Assembly (NCBI GenBank): GCA_034440595.1
Contig: JAWXCH010000151.1
Location: 1-19,632, forward strand
Length of the DNA: 19,632 nucleotides
Direction of reading: 5' to 3'
Origin: JAWXCH01 sp034440595
GTDB lineage: Bacteria > Planctomycetota > Planctomycetia > Pirellulales > JALHPA01
Shown here: positions 6,083 through 14,880 of the stretch, piece by piece
How positions within the stretch are numbered: the first letter of the stretch is position 1
Layout: every line of letters starts with the position of its first letter
Made by a program: the position numbers and the translations under genes
Notes under the pieces: model-generated
Database searches by the model: none
Told to the model about the DNA's origin: nothing
The model's input: only the letters and a program-made list of their open reading frames with translations

Positions 6083-8788
6083 TCAAGCCCCATCCTTTCG
6101 CTGCATCGGCTGATATTCATAGGCTCCTACCAGCCCGGCCAAGGTCTTCGACTCATCAATCATGTCGTGTGGGATCAGCAAATACTTCCACGGCGTACCC
6201 ATAGCTTCGGTGGCATTGTGACACCAAGCGGAGGCTGCCTCGGCCTTGGCGATCACTACCGGATCCTCCATCGCGTCCTTCTTCTTCGGTTCGCAAAGGT
6301 ACTTGCCAGTCTTCGTTTCAACAACGAAGTCAGGCTCGTACTCGCCTTCATCGACGCCGGAGCGGTAACTGATGTTGAATACTCCCTTGCCTGGCTTGAG
6401 CCACTTCCGCACTTCCCCGTCATTTTCCAGGATGACGGAAAAGCGGCGTTCGGGATCCGAATCAAATTTTTGCTTCGGATACAGACACTTGGCAAAGCCG
6501 CCGAACACCATGCCGCGGATGAAGCGACGCTCCTCCACCGGCTGACGGAAGGGTCGTGCCATTTCGTCGGCATCGGCCAGAAAGTTCGCAGATCGTAGCG
6601 TACGGAAACCTTTGGTTACCTTCACTTCAGACGAAGTCGCCGTCTCGAAATAATGCTCCTGTAACTGGGCATGGATCAAATCGACAAGCTGACGAGTGTG
6701 TGAAATAACGACATTGATCACCTCTTCTTCGTTGGCCAGATAGGAACGAAGGTGGGTAATCAATTGTCCGGCTAACTTGTAGAGCTGCTCGGCATGGTCG
6801 TCGTAGCTAATGTCGTCAAAGTCGATCAGCCCACGCACAAGATAGTCTTCCAGCTTTTGTTCGGAAGCAACTCGTCCAGAATCCTGTAACTTGTACCGCT
6901 CGCTGCTCTGCAAGTTTTGAATCAGGATGTCCTGCGAGACCGGCTGCAATCGTACATTGCGGCAATCGAGATCAAAATCGTGAAAGCCATAAGTCGCATC
7001 CGCCGAGGGAAGCACCACGATACGGGGAATCTCAATCGTCATTTCGATGAACTGCTCGACGGTCTTCGCGACCACGGCCTTAACGTCGACCTCTTGAGCC
7101 ATTGTCGGGAGTTCACCCTGGACGGGCTTCAGCACCTCTTTGACCTGTTCCACAAGCTTCTGCTGCACTTCGGGGGAACGTAAATCGCCCGCCCTCCGCA
7201 GTTTCTCGAACGCCGGCAATGCGTCCAAAGTCGCTTTCGCTGCTCGACGTTCTCCGTCCGTATCGAACAGTGGTTTTTGAACGGCAGTGGAAAGGGGCTT
7301 CTCACCATCAGCCGGCGGCGTCGGCCCGAATAGTCGTTCTTCCAGGGTCGTCTTGACTTCGTAAGCCTTGGAAGGTTTTTCGGGAATGTCTCTGCCAATC
7401 ACAACTAAACCGACCTTCAGAATCGAGTCACCTCGGTTCGCCTCGTCAATGATGTCCTGAAACTTGTCGTGAGCGACAATCGTCAGTCGGTCAACCGCGT
7501 CCACGCCCACCCGTTTGCCATAGGGAAGTCGCAGACCACGCCCGATGGCCTGCTCGATTAGCGTCCGCGAGTTAAAAGCGCGCAGCGGGACGATGGTGTA
7601 AAGGTTGGTCACGTCCCAGCCTTCCTTGAGCTGGTCGACGTGGATCACAATCTCGGTCGGGTCTTCGGAGTTTTCGATCGCGAGCAGTTTCTGAACATTC
7701 TCGTCCTTCTCTTCGCCACGTTGATTGGAGTGGACCTCGGCTACCTTGCCTCGATATTGGCCCGTAAAAAAATCATCTCCTTCGACGATTGACTTCAGAC
7801 GACTGGCGTGTTCCGTATCTTGTGCCACAACAAGCATGAACGGTTTAACGCGGTGGACCCCTCGCTCACGGGCAAAGACCTCCAGTTGGACTTTGGTCTC
7901 CTCGTGAATATGGATACCGTCTTCTAGCTTCAGCCGCTCTAGGCCAGCTTCGTCGTAGTTGTTGACGTTGAAGTTTTCGCGCGTGGCAACGCAGGGGGAC
8001 TTTACAAAACCATCGTCGAGGGCCGATGACAGCGGATAGCTGAAAATGACGTTCTTGAATGGGGTGGCCCGCTGCCCGCTCATGATTTGAGGGGTCGCAG
8101 TCAATTCTAAGCCAAGGATTGGCTTGAGCTCGTTGATCGCCTTGACACCAGCCGAAGCACGGTAGCGGTGCGACTCGTCCATCAATAGCACCAGATCATC
8201 AAGCTTCGATAAATAATCGAAGTAGCTTTCGCCAATGTACTCGCTCAGCCGCTTGATCCGGGGAGCAGCGCCGCCACGGACTTCGGCAGTGATCTTTGCG
8301 ATATTAAAGATGTTAATATTGACCTGGTCGGTAAATAGCCGGCCACTTCTGACACCACGACCGCTTTCGTAGTTGTCGCCAGTGACAATCTCCGGCGGGG
8401 TCGTTGCGAACTCGGCAATCCCTTGAAACACGTACTTTGGCGTGCCGGGTGTGAAGTCGGCGATCAGCTTATTGTAGATCGTAAGATTCGGTGCCAGGAC
8501 GAAGAAGTTGTCGATGTGCTCTGCCCGGTGCAGGTAGGAGATGAATGCCCCCATTAGCCGCGTTTTGCCGACGCCGGTTGCGAGAGCAAAGCAGAGCGAA
8601 GGAAACTCCCGCTCAAAATCCTCAACGTGGCTGTACTCGCTACGGATTGTATCTAAGGCTGCGGCCGCGTCGGTCGATTTCTGAAAATCGACGATTTCGC
8701 ATAACCGGGCCAGGATTTCGAGCGAGCTCTTCTGAGGTGGTCGCAGACTTAGGCGGTTGGAAATTGCGTTGACGTGTTGAATGCTCAC
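6083..8788 (-). CDS. res: Type III-like restriction subunit (Res), SF2 helicase-nuclease
   Basis: This 901-residue protein is the likely ATP-dependent restriction subunit that pairs with the adjacent Mod. Visible SF2 motifs are Walker A ATGVGKT (70-76), DESH (204-207) as motif II, TATP (230-233) as motif III, KEGWDVTNLY (388-397), and QAIGRGLRLP (413-422) as motif VI. A C-terminal PD-(D/E)xK nuclease is present: PD at 819-820 and E-P-K at 833-835. The length is close to the usual 900-1000 residues. It starts with GTG at 8788, and GTGA overlaps the Mod stop codon, so the two are translationally coupled. In the family, Res and Mod form a complex that cuts near unmethylated target sites after ATP-driven movement or switching. 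All motifs appear intact, so I expect an active enzyme. Confidence 0.92.
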   Translation of the reverse strand: MSIQHVNAISNRLSLRPPQKSSLEILARLCEIVDFQKSTDAAAALDTIRSEYSHVEDFEREFPSLCFALATGVGKTRLMGAFISYLHRAEHIDNFFVLAPNLTIYNKLIADFTPGTPKYVFQGIAEFATTPPEIVTGDNYESGRGVRSGRLFTDQVNINIFNIAKITAEVRGGAAPRIKRLSEYIGESYFDYLSKLDDLVLLMDESHRYRASAGVKAINELKPILGLELTATPQIMSGQRATPFKNVIFSYPLSSALDDGFVKSPCVATRENFNVNNYDEAGLERLKLEDGIHIHEETKVQLEVFARERGVHRVKPFMLVVAQDTEHASRLKSIVEGDDFFTGQYRGKVAEVHSNQRGEEKDENVQKLLAIENSEDPTEIVIHVDQLKEGWDVTNLYTIVPLRAFNSRTLIEQAIGRGLRLPYGKRVGVDAVDRLTIVAHDKFQDIIDEANRGDSILKVGLVVIGRDIPEKPSKAYEVKTTLEERLFGPTPPADGEKPLSTAVQKPLFDTDGERRAAKATLDALPAFEKLRRAGDLRSPEVQQKLVEQVKEVLKPVQGELPTMAQEVDVKAVVAKTVEQFIEMTIEIPRIVVLPSADATYGFHDFDLDCRNVRLQPVSQDILIQNLQSSERYKLQDSGRVASEQKLEDYLVRGLIDFDDISYDDHAEQLYKLAGQLITHLRSYLANEEEVINVVISHTRQLVDLIHAQLQEHYFETATSSEVKVTKGFRTLRSANFLADADEMARPFRQPVEERRFIRGMVFGGFAKCLYPKQKFDSDPERRFSVILENDGEVRKWLKPGKGVFNISYRSGVDEGEYEPDFVVETKTGKYLCEPKKKDAMEDPVVIAKAEAASAWCHNATEAMGTPWKYLLIPHDMIDESKTLAGLVGAYEYQPMQRKDGA

Positions 8789-10479
8789 TGCTCTGTTCCT
8801 TCCATGGCGAAGAGTGTGGGATGATCGGCTGCCTTCTTACGGGCACGGCGGCTTTTGGGAGAAGGCGATCCGCTGCCTTCTGCGTCAGGCCGAGGATCGG
8901 CTGCCGGCAGGTTCCTGATCTCCAGGCTGTAGTCGTCGTGTCCCCACTCGCACTTAGTAAGGACTGCCTTGGGAATCTTTTTGAGCGTCAGATTGGAGAC
9001 TTCGACGTTCTTGACCTTGAATGCCCGGCAGTACACCACCAACGAGCGATTCGGGCCAATTTCTTCGGCCAGGGCGTCGATCTGCTGTCGCGTCAGCGTC
9101 TGCGTTGTGACGTAGATATAGTCTCGCTCGGTCGAGTGTCCCTGCTGCCAGTAGTGCTGGTCGCTCGGAGAGTAGGTAAACCCTTCGATCTTGCAGACCG
9201 CCTGGGCAAGGAGTTCCGCGTTGTATTCGCGATTGATGACCCAATTGCCGAAGTTGTCCTTTTGCAACAGCGACGGTGCTAGCGAGTAGTAGCGGAAACC
9301 ACCCCCACCGTTCCAGCCAGTCGCTTCTGTGACGCCACCAGGGTCTTCGCCCTCAATGACCTTTTTGAGCCGCGGGATGATGTGCGTATGGCAGTGCTCA
9401 CCTAGCTCCACCATGATCCACTTACGGCCCATCTTGTGAGCAACAGCACCCGTTGTTCCCGATCCTCCGAAAGAATCAAGCACCCAGTCACCTTTATCGG
9501 ACGCTATATGAAGAATGCGATGAAGAAGCTTCTCTGGCTTCGGGGTCTGAAACACTTCGGTTCCGCCAGGAAGAACTGCCATCACTTCCTGTTTTGCCGC
9601 TTGAGTATGTCCGACCTCTTGGTGCAGCCACAAGGTAGTGGGAACTGTGCCTTCCATGACCTCAGATAAGAATCGCTTTAACCGGGGTTGATTAGTGCCT
9701 CGCACGCCCCACCATATGCGATTGTCATTGTCCAACTCCCTAAACCGGTCCTTGTTTATAGTCCAGTAACGTCCTGTTGGCGGTCCGTCGATAATATTGC
9801 CAGTGGGTGATGTGACAGAATACGTTCCGAGGCTGTAGTAATTCCTTGCTGAAAGATCACTAGACGTCCACGGTCCGCGGGGATCATCGTCCTGATTGCG
9901 GTAGCTGCGATCATTTTCAGCCGTACGCGGCAATAGGTTGCGTTTAAAGCTATCTTTATTCTTTGCGTAGACGACAATGTAGTCGTGCATGTCGGATAAG
10001 TGCTTTGCAGTGCTGTTCGGGGAAAACGTCTTCTGCCAGATGCATTGGGCCACAAAGTTGGACCGTCCAAATACTTCGTCGAGAACCAATCGGAGATATG
10101 GCATCTCGTTGTCGTCAATACTTACCCATAGTGAACCATTTACGGCAAGCAGCGCACGCAGAATTTCGATGCGTTGCCGCATCATTGAAAGCCATATCGA
10201 ATGCTCAATCCCATCGTCATAGTGCTCGAAGGCTGAACCCGTGTTGTACGGCGGGTCGATATAGATGCACTTGATTTTGCCAGAAAATTCCTGCTCCAGC
10301 GCCTTCAGCGCCAGCAGGTTGTCCCCAAAGATCAGCCGGTTATCGAAAATGTCGTTCTCGCTCACCCTTTGGGGGGCGTGATACGACTTCGCGGTATCCT
10401 CGACCAGGACTCGCGGCTCCAGCCGTGGTCGCTCGTCCTTGCCGATCCAGGTGAGTTCAAGTTTAGTTTTCTTGGCCAT
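8785..10479 (-). CDS. mod: Type III-like DNA methyltransferase (Mod), beta class
   Basis: This 564-residue protein probably methylates adenine N6 in a short asymmetric target and supplies target recognition for Res. Motif IV, DPPY (75-78, followed by NTGSAF), comes before motif I, FGGSGTTG (337-344), which is the beta-class order typical of type III Mod proteins. The stretch between them (about 145-300) is the likely target recognition domain, so specificity cannot be read from motifs. A C-terminal domain (about 395-525) and a basic, low-complexity tail follow. DPPY favours N6-adenine, but N4-cytosine cannot be excluded from sequence. It starts 28 nt after the Abi_2 gene and overlaps Res by four bases. 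The Shine-Dalgarno sequence is weak (AGAAAG), suggesting dependence on upstream translation. Confidence 0.92.
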   Translation of the reverse strand: MAKKTKLELTWIGKDERPRLEPRVLVEDTAKSYHAPQRVSENDIFDNRLIFGDNLLALKALEQEFSGKIKCIYIDPPYNTGSAFEHYDDGIEHSIWLSMMRQRIEILRALLAVNGSLWVSIDDNEMPYLRLVLDEVFGRSNFVAQCIWQKTFSPNSTAKHLSDMHDYIVVYAKNKDSFKRNLLPRTAENDRSYRNQDDDPRGPWTSSDLSARNYYSLGTYSVTSPTGNIIDGPPTGRYWTINKDRFRELDNDNRIWWGVRGTNQPRLKRFLSEVMEGTVPTTLWLHQEVGHTQAAKQEVMAVLPGGTEVFQTPKPEKLLHRILHIASDKGDWVLDSFGGSGTTGAVAHKMGRKWIMVELGEHCHTHIIPRLKKVIEGEDPGGVTEATGWNGGGGFRYYSLAPSLLQKDNFGNWVINREYNAELLAQAVCKIEGFTYSPSDQHYWQQGHSTERDYIYVTTQTLTRQQIDALAEEIGPNRSLVVYCRAFKVKNVEVSNLTLKKIPKAVLTKCEWGHDDYSLEIRNLPAADPRPDAEGSGSPSPKSRRARKKAADHPTLFAMEGTEQ

Positions 10480-10507
10480 GGTATTCTTTCTGCCCTCAAT
10501 TAAACTT

Positions 10508-11416
10508 TTAGGATTTCCAAACCGGATGCATTTGCCAGTGGCTGGTCAGGCCCATTGTCGCGAGTGGATCGCTGACGGCAGGGAGTGAATCCAGCCTCTG
10601 AAACAATCTGGCTTTCCATGCTGCGTCAAACGGAGCAACAGATGGTGCCTGTCGCATCATTTCATAGAGCAATAGCACGGTAGCAAACATGCGACCGTTA
10701 TTGATCGCCTTCCACGCTGGACCAAAAGGCAGTTCGGGCTTAATCGACCAGACTCGATCCCATAGTCGCGAGTGATGTGCGCACAGGTTGCGAATATAAA
10801 CAAAGTGATGAAGCACCTTCACCAAGGTATGCGGCTGAAAGCGGTAGCGTCTAGCAATTTGCCGTTGGTCATTTTTGTTCATGCCACGGTACATGTGCGA
10901 TAAGCAACCGAAGGACATGATTTCAGAGGCAATCCATACCGGCAGATCTGGGAACTCCTGATAGTTCCGCTGGAAGTGAGTGACAAAGAGTTCACTTGAG
11001 CGGTTAGCTTCGATTCGCAACTTGTCGAGCCATTCATCGTGGTCGAATCGCGCGAAAAAGTTATTTGAATCGAGGTGTCCAAAGGCTCCGTAGGCTTTCC
11101 CAAAGTGGTAGGCGATCGCTGCACGGAAGTCGACTTCCATGACTTCAAGCGCTTCGGTAACCAGGTCGCGCAAGTCACGATCGAAGTCGTAAGCTTGGCG
11201 TATTTGCTCGAAGGTCACCCCTTTCGGGTAGACGTGCCGATTCGTTTCAAAAGCGAGGCAATAGCCGCTGATGCGGTAATAGTTGACGTGAGCCAGAAAC
11301 GCTTCGGCTGCGGATCGATCGTTGACCGCAATACCGCGACTCTCTAGTAGTGCGAGCTGGTCAGCATAAGATAACCAGGGCTTGTTGTAGGGAATTGGTG
11401 TTGGACCAGTGCTCAT
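10508..11416 (-). CDS. Abi_2 family abortive-infection protein (HEPN, AbiD/AbiF-like)
   Basis: This 302-residue protein has the layout of the Abi_2 family. An N-terminal P-W-L-S-Y-x-x-Q-L-x-L-L-x-x-R-G-I motif (about 13-29) is followed by HVNYYRISGYCLAF (43-56), a D-F-D-R-x-L-R-x-L segment (77-85), and the HEPN active-site motif R209-N-L-C-A-H214. HEPN proteins with R-x4-H are usually metal-independent RNases, and AbiD/AbiF proteins stop phage by harming the infected cell. By inference this one would cleave host or phage RNA when infection is sensed. It sits inside the restriction-modification operon rather than beside it, 28 nt before Mod, which suggests joint expression and possibly control by the neighbouring complex. 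No antitoxin-like partner such as a MNT nucleotidyltransferase is next to it. Confidence 0.9.
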   Translation of the reverse strand: MSTGPTPIPYNKPWLSYADQLALLESRGIAVNDRSAAEAFLAHVNYYRISGYCLAFETNRHVYPKGVTFEQIRQAYDFDRDLRDLVTEALEVMEVDFRAAIAYHFGKAYGAFGHLDSNNFFARFDHDEWLDKLRIEANRSSELFVTHFQRNYQEFPDLPVWIASEIMSFGCLSHMYRGMNKNDQRQIARRYRFQPHTLVKVLHHFVYIRNLCAHHSRLWDRVWSIKPELPFGPAWKAINNGRMFATVLLLYEMMRQAPSVAPFDAAWKARLFQRLDSLPAVSDPLATMGLTSHWQMHPVWKS

Positions 11417-11790
11417 GAACCGCTACCCCCCGCACTGAAGCTATTTCGCCGATCAAACTGATTAGCTCGCAATTGGATCGGCCTAGATGAAGGCCAGAAA
11501 TGGCCCGGCAGCGATGCAATCAGAGAGGGCGCATAAAAAAACTCGCCCTTGATGCACATCACCCTTGCGGGGAGCGGTGCGGCGAGTGTGTTACTAGAAG
11601 GATATCGGAAGAAGTGGCCGAAATCAAGAAGAAAACAAAGCCAGGAATCGGTTTCCTGCTGCAAAAAGCGATAGAGTGCGCTGGTTGTGCCGGCTACGTA
11701 ACGCTTTAACGAAATGCTAGCATGGCGGTAGCAGACCCCCTCCCCAGAGGGCCGCTTCGGCAACGTGGTATTTCTAGCATCTAAACGCAC
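11413..11790 (-). CDS. Possible small protein filling the gap between SNF2 and Abi_2 genes
   Basis: A 125-residue frame fits this gap exactly. GTG follows directly on the TAA of the SNF2 gene, with GGAGG about 9 nt before it inside that gene's last codons, and its TGA overlaps the Abi_2 ATG (ATGA). By hand count about 56% of its third codon positions are G or C. The composition (Ser, Arg, Pro and aromatic-rich; a FLQQ...WLCFLLDFGHFF patch) resembles no family I know. A competing plus-strand frame (11500-11709, 69 residues) carries CGERCGEC and CAGC, a possible zinc-binding pattern, with GAAGG before its ATG. At most one of them is likely to be real; the gap may also be non-coding. Confidence 0.3.
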   Translation of the reverse strand: MRLDARNTTLPKRPSGEGVCYRHASISLKRYVAGTTSALYRFLQQETDSWLCFLLDFGHFFRYPSSNTLAAPLPARVMCIKGEFFYAPSLIASLPGHFWPSSRPIQLRANQFDRRNSFSAGGSGS

Positions 11791-14694
11791 TTATGCAATC
11801 CTCCAGCGAATAGTGAAGAGGGGCGATCGGACAACCTTCTGAGCCATCCGAGCTTCGATGGTAGCAAGTAAGCTCTCTTTCTGCTCTTCGATTTCGTCCT
11901 GAGCCTCGTCGCGGGCCTTTCGTTTGTCGCGCAGGTTCCGCTCCTTGTCTTTGACTTCGCGTTGCAAGGCGACTTTTTGCTCTAGCGATGGAACGGTACG
12001 GGCCTCTCGCTTGAGCGTCTTGATATCAGTCGATAAGTCCTGGATTTCTCGCTCAATGCCGTCCTTGAGGTCGTCGGCCCAGCGGTCAAGCTTCTCCATC
12101 TCCAGATCGAACCAATGGGCGTTGCGTGATGAGATCGACTCCAAGGCCCGACTTTGCCCGAAGCCTAGCACGTCGCGAAGATTTTTGCTGATGGCGTCTG
12201 TCGAGGTAGTGGGTCCGATGACCTCCGCCGGCAGATCAAACAGCCGGCGACACTGATTCGCATCGAGCGATTGCCCAGCGTCGCTGAATCCGGCAAGCAG
12301 GATTACGTCTTCCGCGTCAAGCGAAGCGATTGCTAGCTGTTCGGCGGCGAGCCAGCCGGATGATCCGACCAACTCGTCCAGCACAGCAATCTTTTTTCGA
12401 GTACCGGTGTAGTCGAAGATGAGTTCCGCGGTGGGCGTGCCAAGTGTCTTGGCCTTTTCCAGAAGGCGCTGCGCAAGCGGATGCCCCACGCGAAACGTGT
12501 TGGCATCTTCAACAGCTCGGCCAAGTCGATAAGGCCCTGGGTAGATCGTATCGCCCGGAAAGGGGTTATTGGTGAGATAAAAGCTGTACTCGTCGCCGTC
12601 AAAGCGGGCATGGTCGTTGAGAACATGCCGCGTGACCCGCCAAAGTTGTTCGTTGAAGCGGTCAAGCAAGCCCTTGGTTTGGACCTTTACCTTCTCGACG
12701 ACTTCCTGGTCAAAGTTATCAAGCAGTTTTTCGCGGGCGTCCCGCTTCCCTTCGGCGATCTTCGCATCAAGGTCGTGCTGCAACTGGTCGAACTCTTTGG
12801 CGATCTGCTCGGGCGTGCGGCAACGCTCGTAGATGGCTGCAATGCGCTTCTCAAAATCAACACCCGACTCGACGGCCCCTAGCACTTCGTCGCTTGAGCC
12901 AAAGACGCCATCAAACAGCTTGAACTTCTCGGCGAGCAATTCGTAGACGCGGAGGTCGGCAGCGTTGTTTTTGTTGAGAAAATTGACCACGACCACGTCG
13001 CACTTCTGACCATAGCGATGGCAACGGCCGATCCGCTGCTCGATCCGCTGCGGATTCCAGGGGAGGTCGTAATTGACAACCAGATTGCAGAATTGAAGGT
13101 TGATCCCCTCGGCAGCCGCTTCGGTAGCGATCATGATTTGCGCTTCGTCGCGGAAATGCTCAACCAGGGCCTGCCGCATGTCGGCGGCAGGAGAGCCACT
13201 GATCTTATCGGTGCCGGCGTGCTGCTGCGACCAGTTGCGGTAGATTCCTTTCGAGTTTGGATCGCTGTTCGTACCGTTGAAGAGCACGACTTTGCCAGCG
13301 AACTCTGTCTGTTGCAGGATGCGGTAGAGATATTCCTGCGTGCGTCGCGACTCGGTGAAGATAATCGCCTTGCTTTGCAACGCCGCTGCGTTGGCACCGG
13401 TTTCCCCTTTGCGCTCCCGAGCTGCTCCAGCCGCTTCAAATCCGCGGCGGAGCGCTGTGAGCAATACTTCCCCTTTGGAGTTGCGGACAATCGAGTGAGC
13501 CAGTTCATGGAACTTCTTAAGCTTGTCCCGTTCTGCTCGAAGTTCGGCCAGTTGCTCGGGCGTGTATTTCAGCTTCTCTTTAGCAGGATCGGTCGGTTCA
13601 TCGTCGTCCCACTCGTCGACAAGATCGTCGTACTCTTCGTAATTATCGCCGAGGTCATCCGGGGGCATTTCGATGGATGTAGCTTCTCGCTCGGCCTGTT
13701 CTAATTTCATGGAGAGGCCAGCAAGCGTTCCTGAAATCGCGTAGGTCGATGACGCGAGTAACTTGCGCAAGATGAGCGTCATCAACTTGCGCTGGCTGGC
13801 GGGTAACGCGTAGAGCGTTTCTTGCTGCAAATACTCGGTGACAAGGTCGTAAAGCTGCTGCTCCTCTTCGGAGGGGACGAATTCCTGAACGATCGCGTGG
13901 CGATCGGTGTAGCGGACATATTCAAGCACTTGCTTGCGAAGCGTTCGCTTGCAAATCGGTGCGAGACGTTCTTTAAGTTCTTGGAAGTCCTCGTTTTCCG
14001 CCAGCCGTGTGAAGCGAGCGCGAAACGCCCCAAGGTCACCGAAAGCGTATTCGTCGATGATGCTGACCAGTCCGTATAGCTCCAGAAGCGAGTTTTGGAG
14101 CGGCGTAGCCGTGAGGAGCACCTTCTTGTAAGGACGTAATGCATCCCTGATCGCATTGGCGATCTTGTTCTGCGGCTTATAGACATTGCGAAGACGATGA
14201 GCTTCGTCAATCACTACGAGATCCCAGCCCGTCTGGCGGAGGTAAGGTTCCATCCTGCGGGCGAAGTGATAGGAGCAGATAATGACCGCGTCTTGGCTGA
14301 ATGGATTGAGATTGCCGCACTTGACCGTTTCATTGAACGTACGGGCTTCCAGGATCGCCGAGGGTAAGAAAAACTTGTCGGCCAGTTCCTGCGCCCATTG
14401 TTTGCGAAGATTGGCTGGCACGATGACCAGCAGCCGACGCTTACGCTCGGCCCACATTTGCGCCAAGAGCAACCCAGCTTCGATCGTTTTGCCCAGTCCG
14501 ACCTCGTCGGCGAGGATCGCACCGCGGGAGAGCGGGTTGGCGAAGGCAAACAGCGCCGCATCAATTTGGTGTGGATTGAGGTCAACCTGCGCATCCGACA
14601 GCACGGCCGTAAGCTTCTCGACGCTGTCCGACGGACATTGTCGAGTCAGCTCCGAAGCAAAGAGTTTGGCATGATAATCGGTCAATAAGCTCAA
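11791..14694 (-). CDS. SNF2/RapA-like helicase-ATPase
   Basis: This 967-residue SF2 ATPase of the SNF2 class probably tracks along double-stranded DNA and remodels bound complexes. Visible motifs are DEVGLGKT (63-70, Walker A), DEAH (163-166), LTATPLQN (194-201), ATEAAAEGINLQ (522-533) and QRIGRCHRYGQK (553-564). A very acidic insert (about 343-371) lies between the two RecA lobes. The C-terminal third (about 855-950) is rich in Lys and Glu and predicts a coiled coil, suited to binding a partner. The start is TTG at 14694, with AGGA about 9 nt upstream; the protein would begin M-S-L-L-T-D-Y-H. SNF2 proteins occur in DISARM (DrmD) and near type III-like systems, but no DISARM partner is present here. 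I infer a role in DNA surveillance for the Mod-Res complex. Confidence 0.92.
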   Translation of the reverse strand: MSLLTDYHAKLFASELTRQCPSDSVEKLTAVLSDAQVDLNPHQIDAALFAFANPLSRGAILADEVGLGKTIEAGLLLAQMWAERKRRLLVIVPANLRKQWAQELADKFFLPSAILEARTFNETVKCGNLNPFSQDAVIICSYHFARRMEPYLRQTGWDLVVIDEAHRLRNVYKPQNKIANAIRDALRPYKKVLLTATPLQNSLLELYGLVSIIDEYAFGDLGAFRARFTRLAENEDFQELKERLAPICKRTLRKQVLEYVRYTDRHAIVQEFVPSEEEQQLYDLVTEYLQQETLYALPASQRKLMTLILRKLLASSTYAISGTLAGLSMKLEQAEREATSIEMPPDDLGDNYEEYDDLVDEWDDDEPTDPAKEKLKYTPEQLAELRAERDKLKKFHELAHSIVRNSKGEVLLTALRRGFEAAGAARERKGETGANAAALQSKAIIFTESRRTQEYLYRILQQTEFAGKVVLFNGTNSDPNSKGIYRNWSQQHAGTDKISGSPAADMRQALVEHFRDEAQIMIATEAAAEGINLQFCNLVVNYDLPWNPQRIEQRIGRCHRYGQKCDVVVVNFLNKNNAADLRVYELLAEKFKLFDGVFGSSDEVLGAVESGVDFEKRIAAIYERCRTPEQIAKEFDQLQHDLDAKIAEGKRDAREKLLDNFDQEVVEKVKVQTKGLLDRFNEQLWRVTRHVLNDHARFDGDEYSFYLTNNPFPGDTIYPGPYRLGRAVEDANTFRVGHPLAQRLLEKAKTLGTPTAELIFDYTGTRKKIAVLDELVGSSGWLAAEQLAIASLDAEDVILLAGFSDAGQSLDANQCRRLFDLPAEVIGPTTSTDAISKNLRDVLGFGQSRALESISSRNAHWFDLEMEKLDRWADDLKDGIEREIQDLSTDIKTLKREARTVPSLEQKVALQREVKDKERNLRDKRKARDEAQDEIEEQKESLLATIEARMAQKVVRSPLFTIRWRIA

Positions 14695-14703
14695 TGCCGT
14701 ATC

Positions 14704-14880
14704 CTATATCTCTAAATTTGAACACTCATCAATTCGCCACTCAGCCAGCACGTTGCCAGGCACCCGAATCGGCCAAACGCAGATAGATAGCTTGTGAAAT
14801 TGCCGTGAATTGGTCACCTTGATCCCGCCGCCCGACTTCGGATGGATTGAATTCGGCACATCGAACCCGTACTCGTCCAT
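14704..14880 (-). CDS. Possible 58-residue small protein at the head of the operon
   Basis: A short frame starts at ATG (14880), begins MDEYGFDVPNSIHPKSGGG and ends in LAEWRIDECSNLEI, 9 nt before the TTG start of the SNF2 gene. Its TAG stop lies inside the SNF2 ribosome binding site (TATAGGAT), so termination and re-initiation could be coupled. By hand count about 65% of its third codon positions are G or C, against about 42% for the longer overlapping frame (15043-14741), which favours this frame. The frame stays open and protein-like for about 20 codons upstream of the ATG, so the gene could be the remnant of a longer one. No family is recognised and no strong ribosome binding site is visible. 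Confidence 0.42.
   Translation of the reverse strand: MDEYGFDVPNSIHPKSGGGIKVTNSRQFHKLSICVWPIRVPGNVLAEWRIDECSNLEI

Noticed and set aside
13018..13704. A 228-residue plus-strand frame
   Set aside because: It is antisense to conserved SNF2 motifs; such long mirror frames follow from the codon use of the real gene.
2357..14694. Assignment as DISARM or BREX
   Set aside because: SNF2 and methyltransferase genes recall DISARM, but no DrmA, DrmB (DUF1998) or DrmC (phospholipase D) gene is present; no PglZ or BrxC for BREX. The methyltransferase is type III-like.
14695..14740. A promoter directly before the SNF2 gene (TTGATG, 18 nt, TATAGG)
   Set aside because: Both boxes are weak, the leader would be only a few bases, and the -10 overlaps the ribosome binding site.
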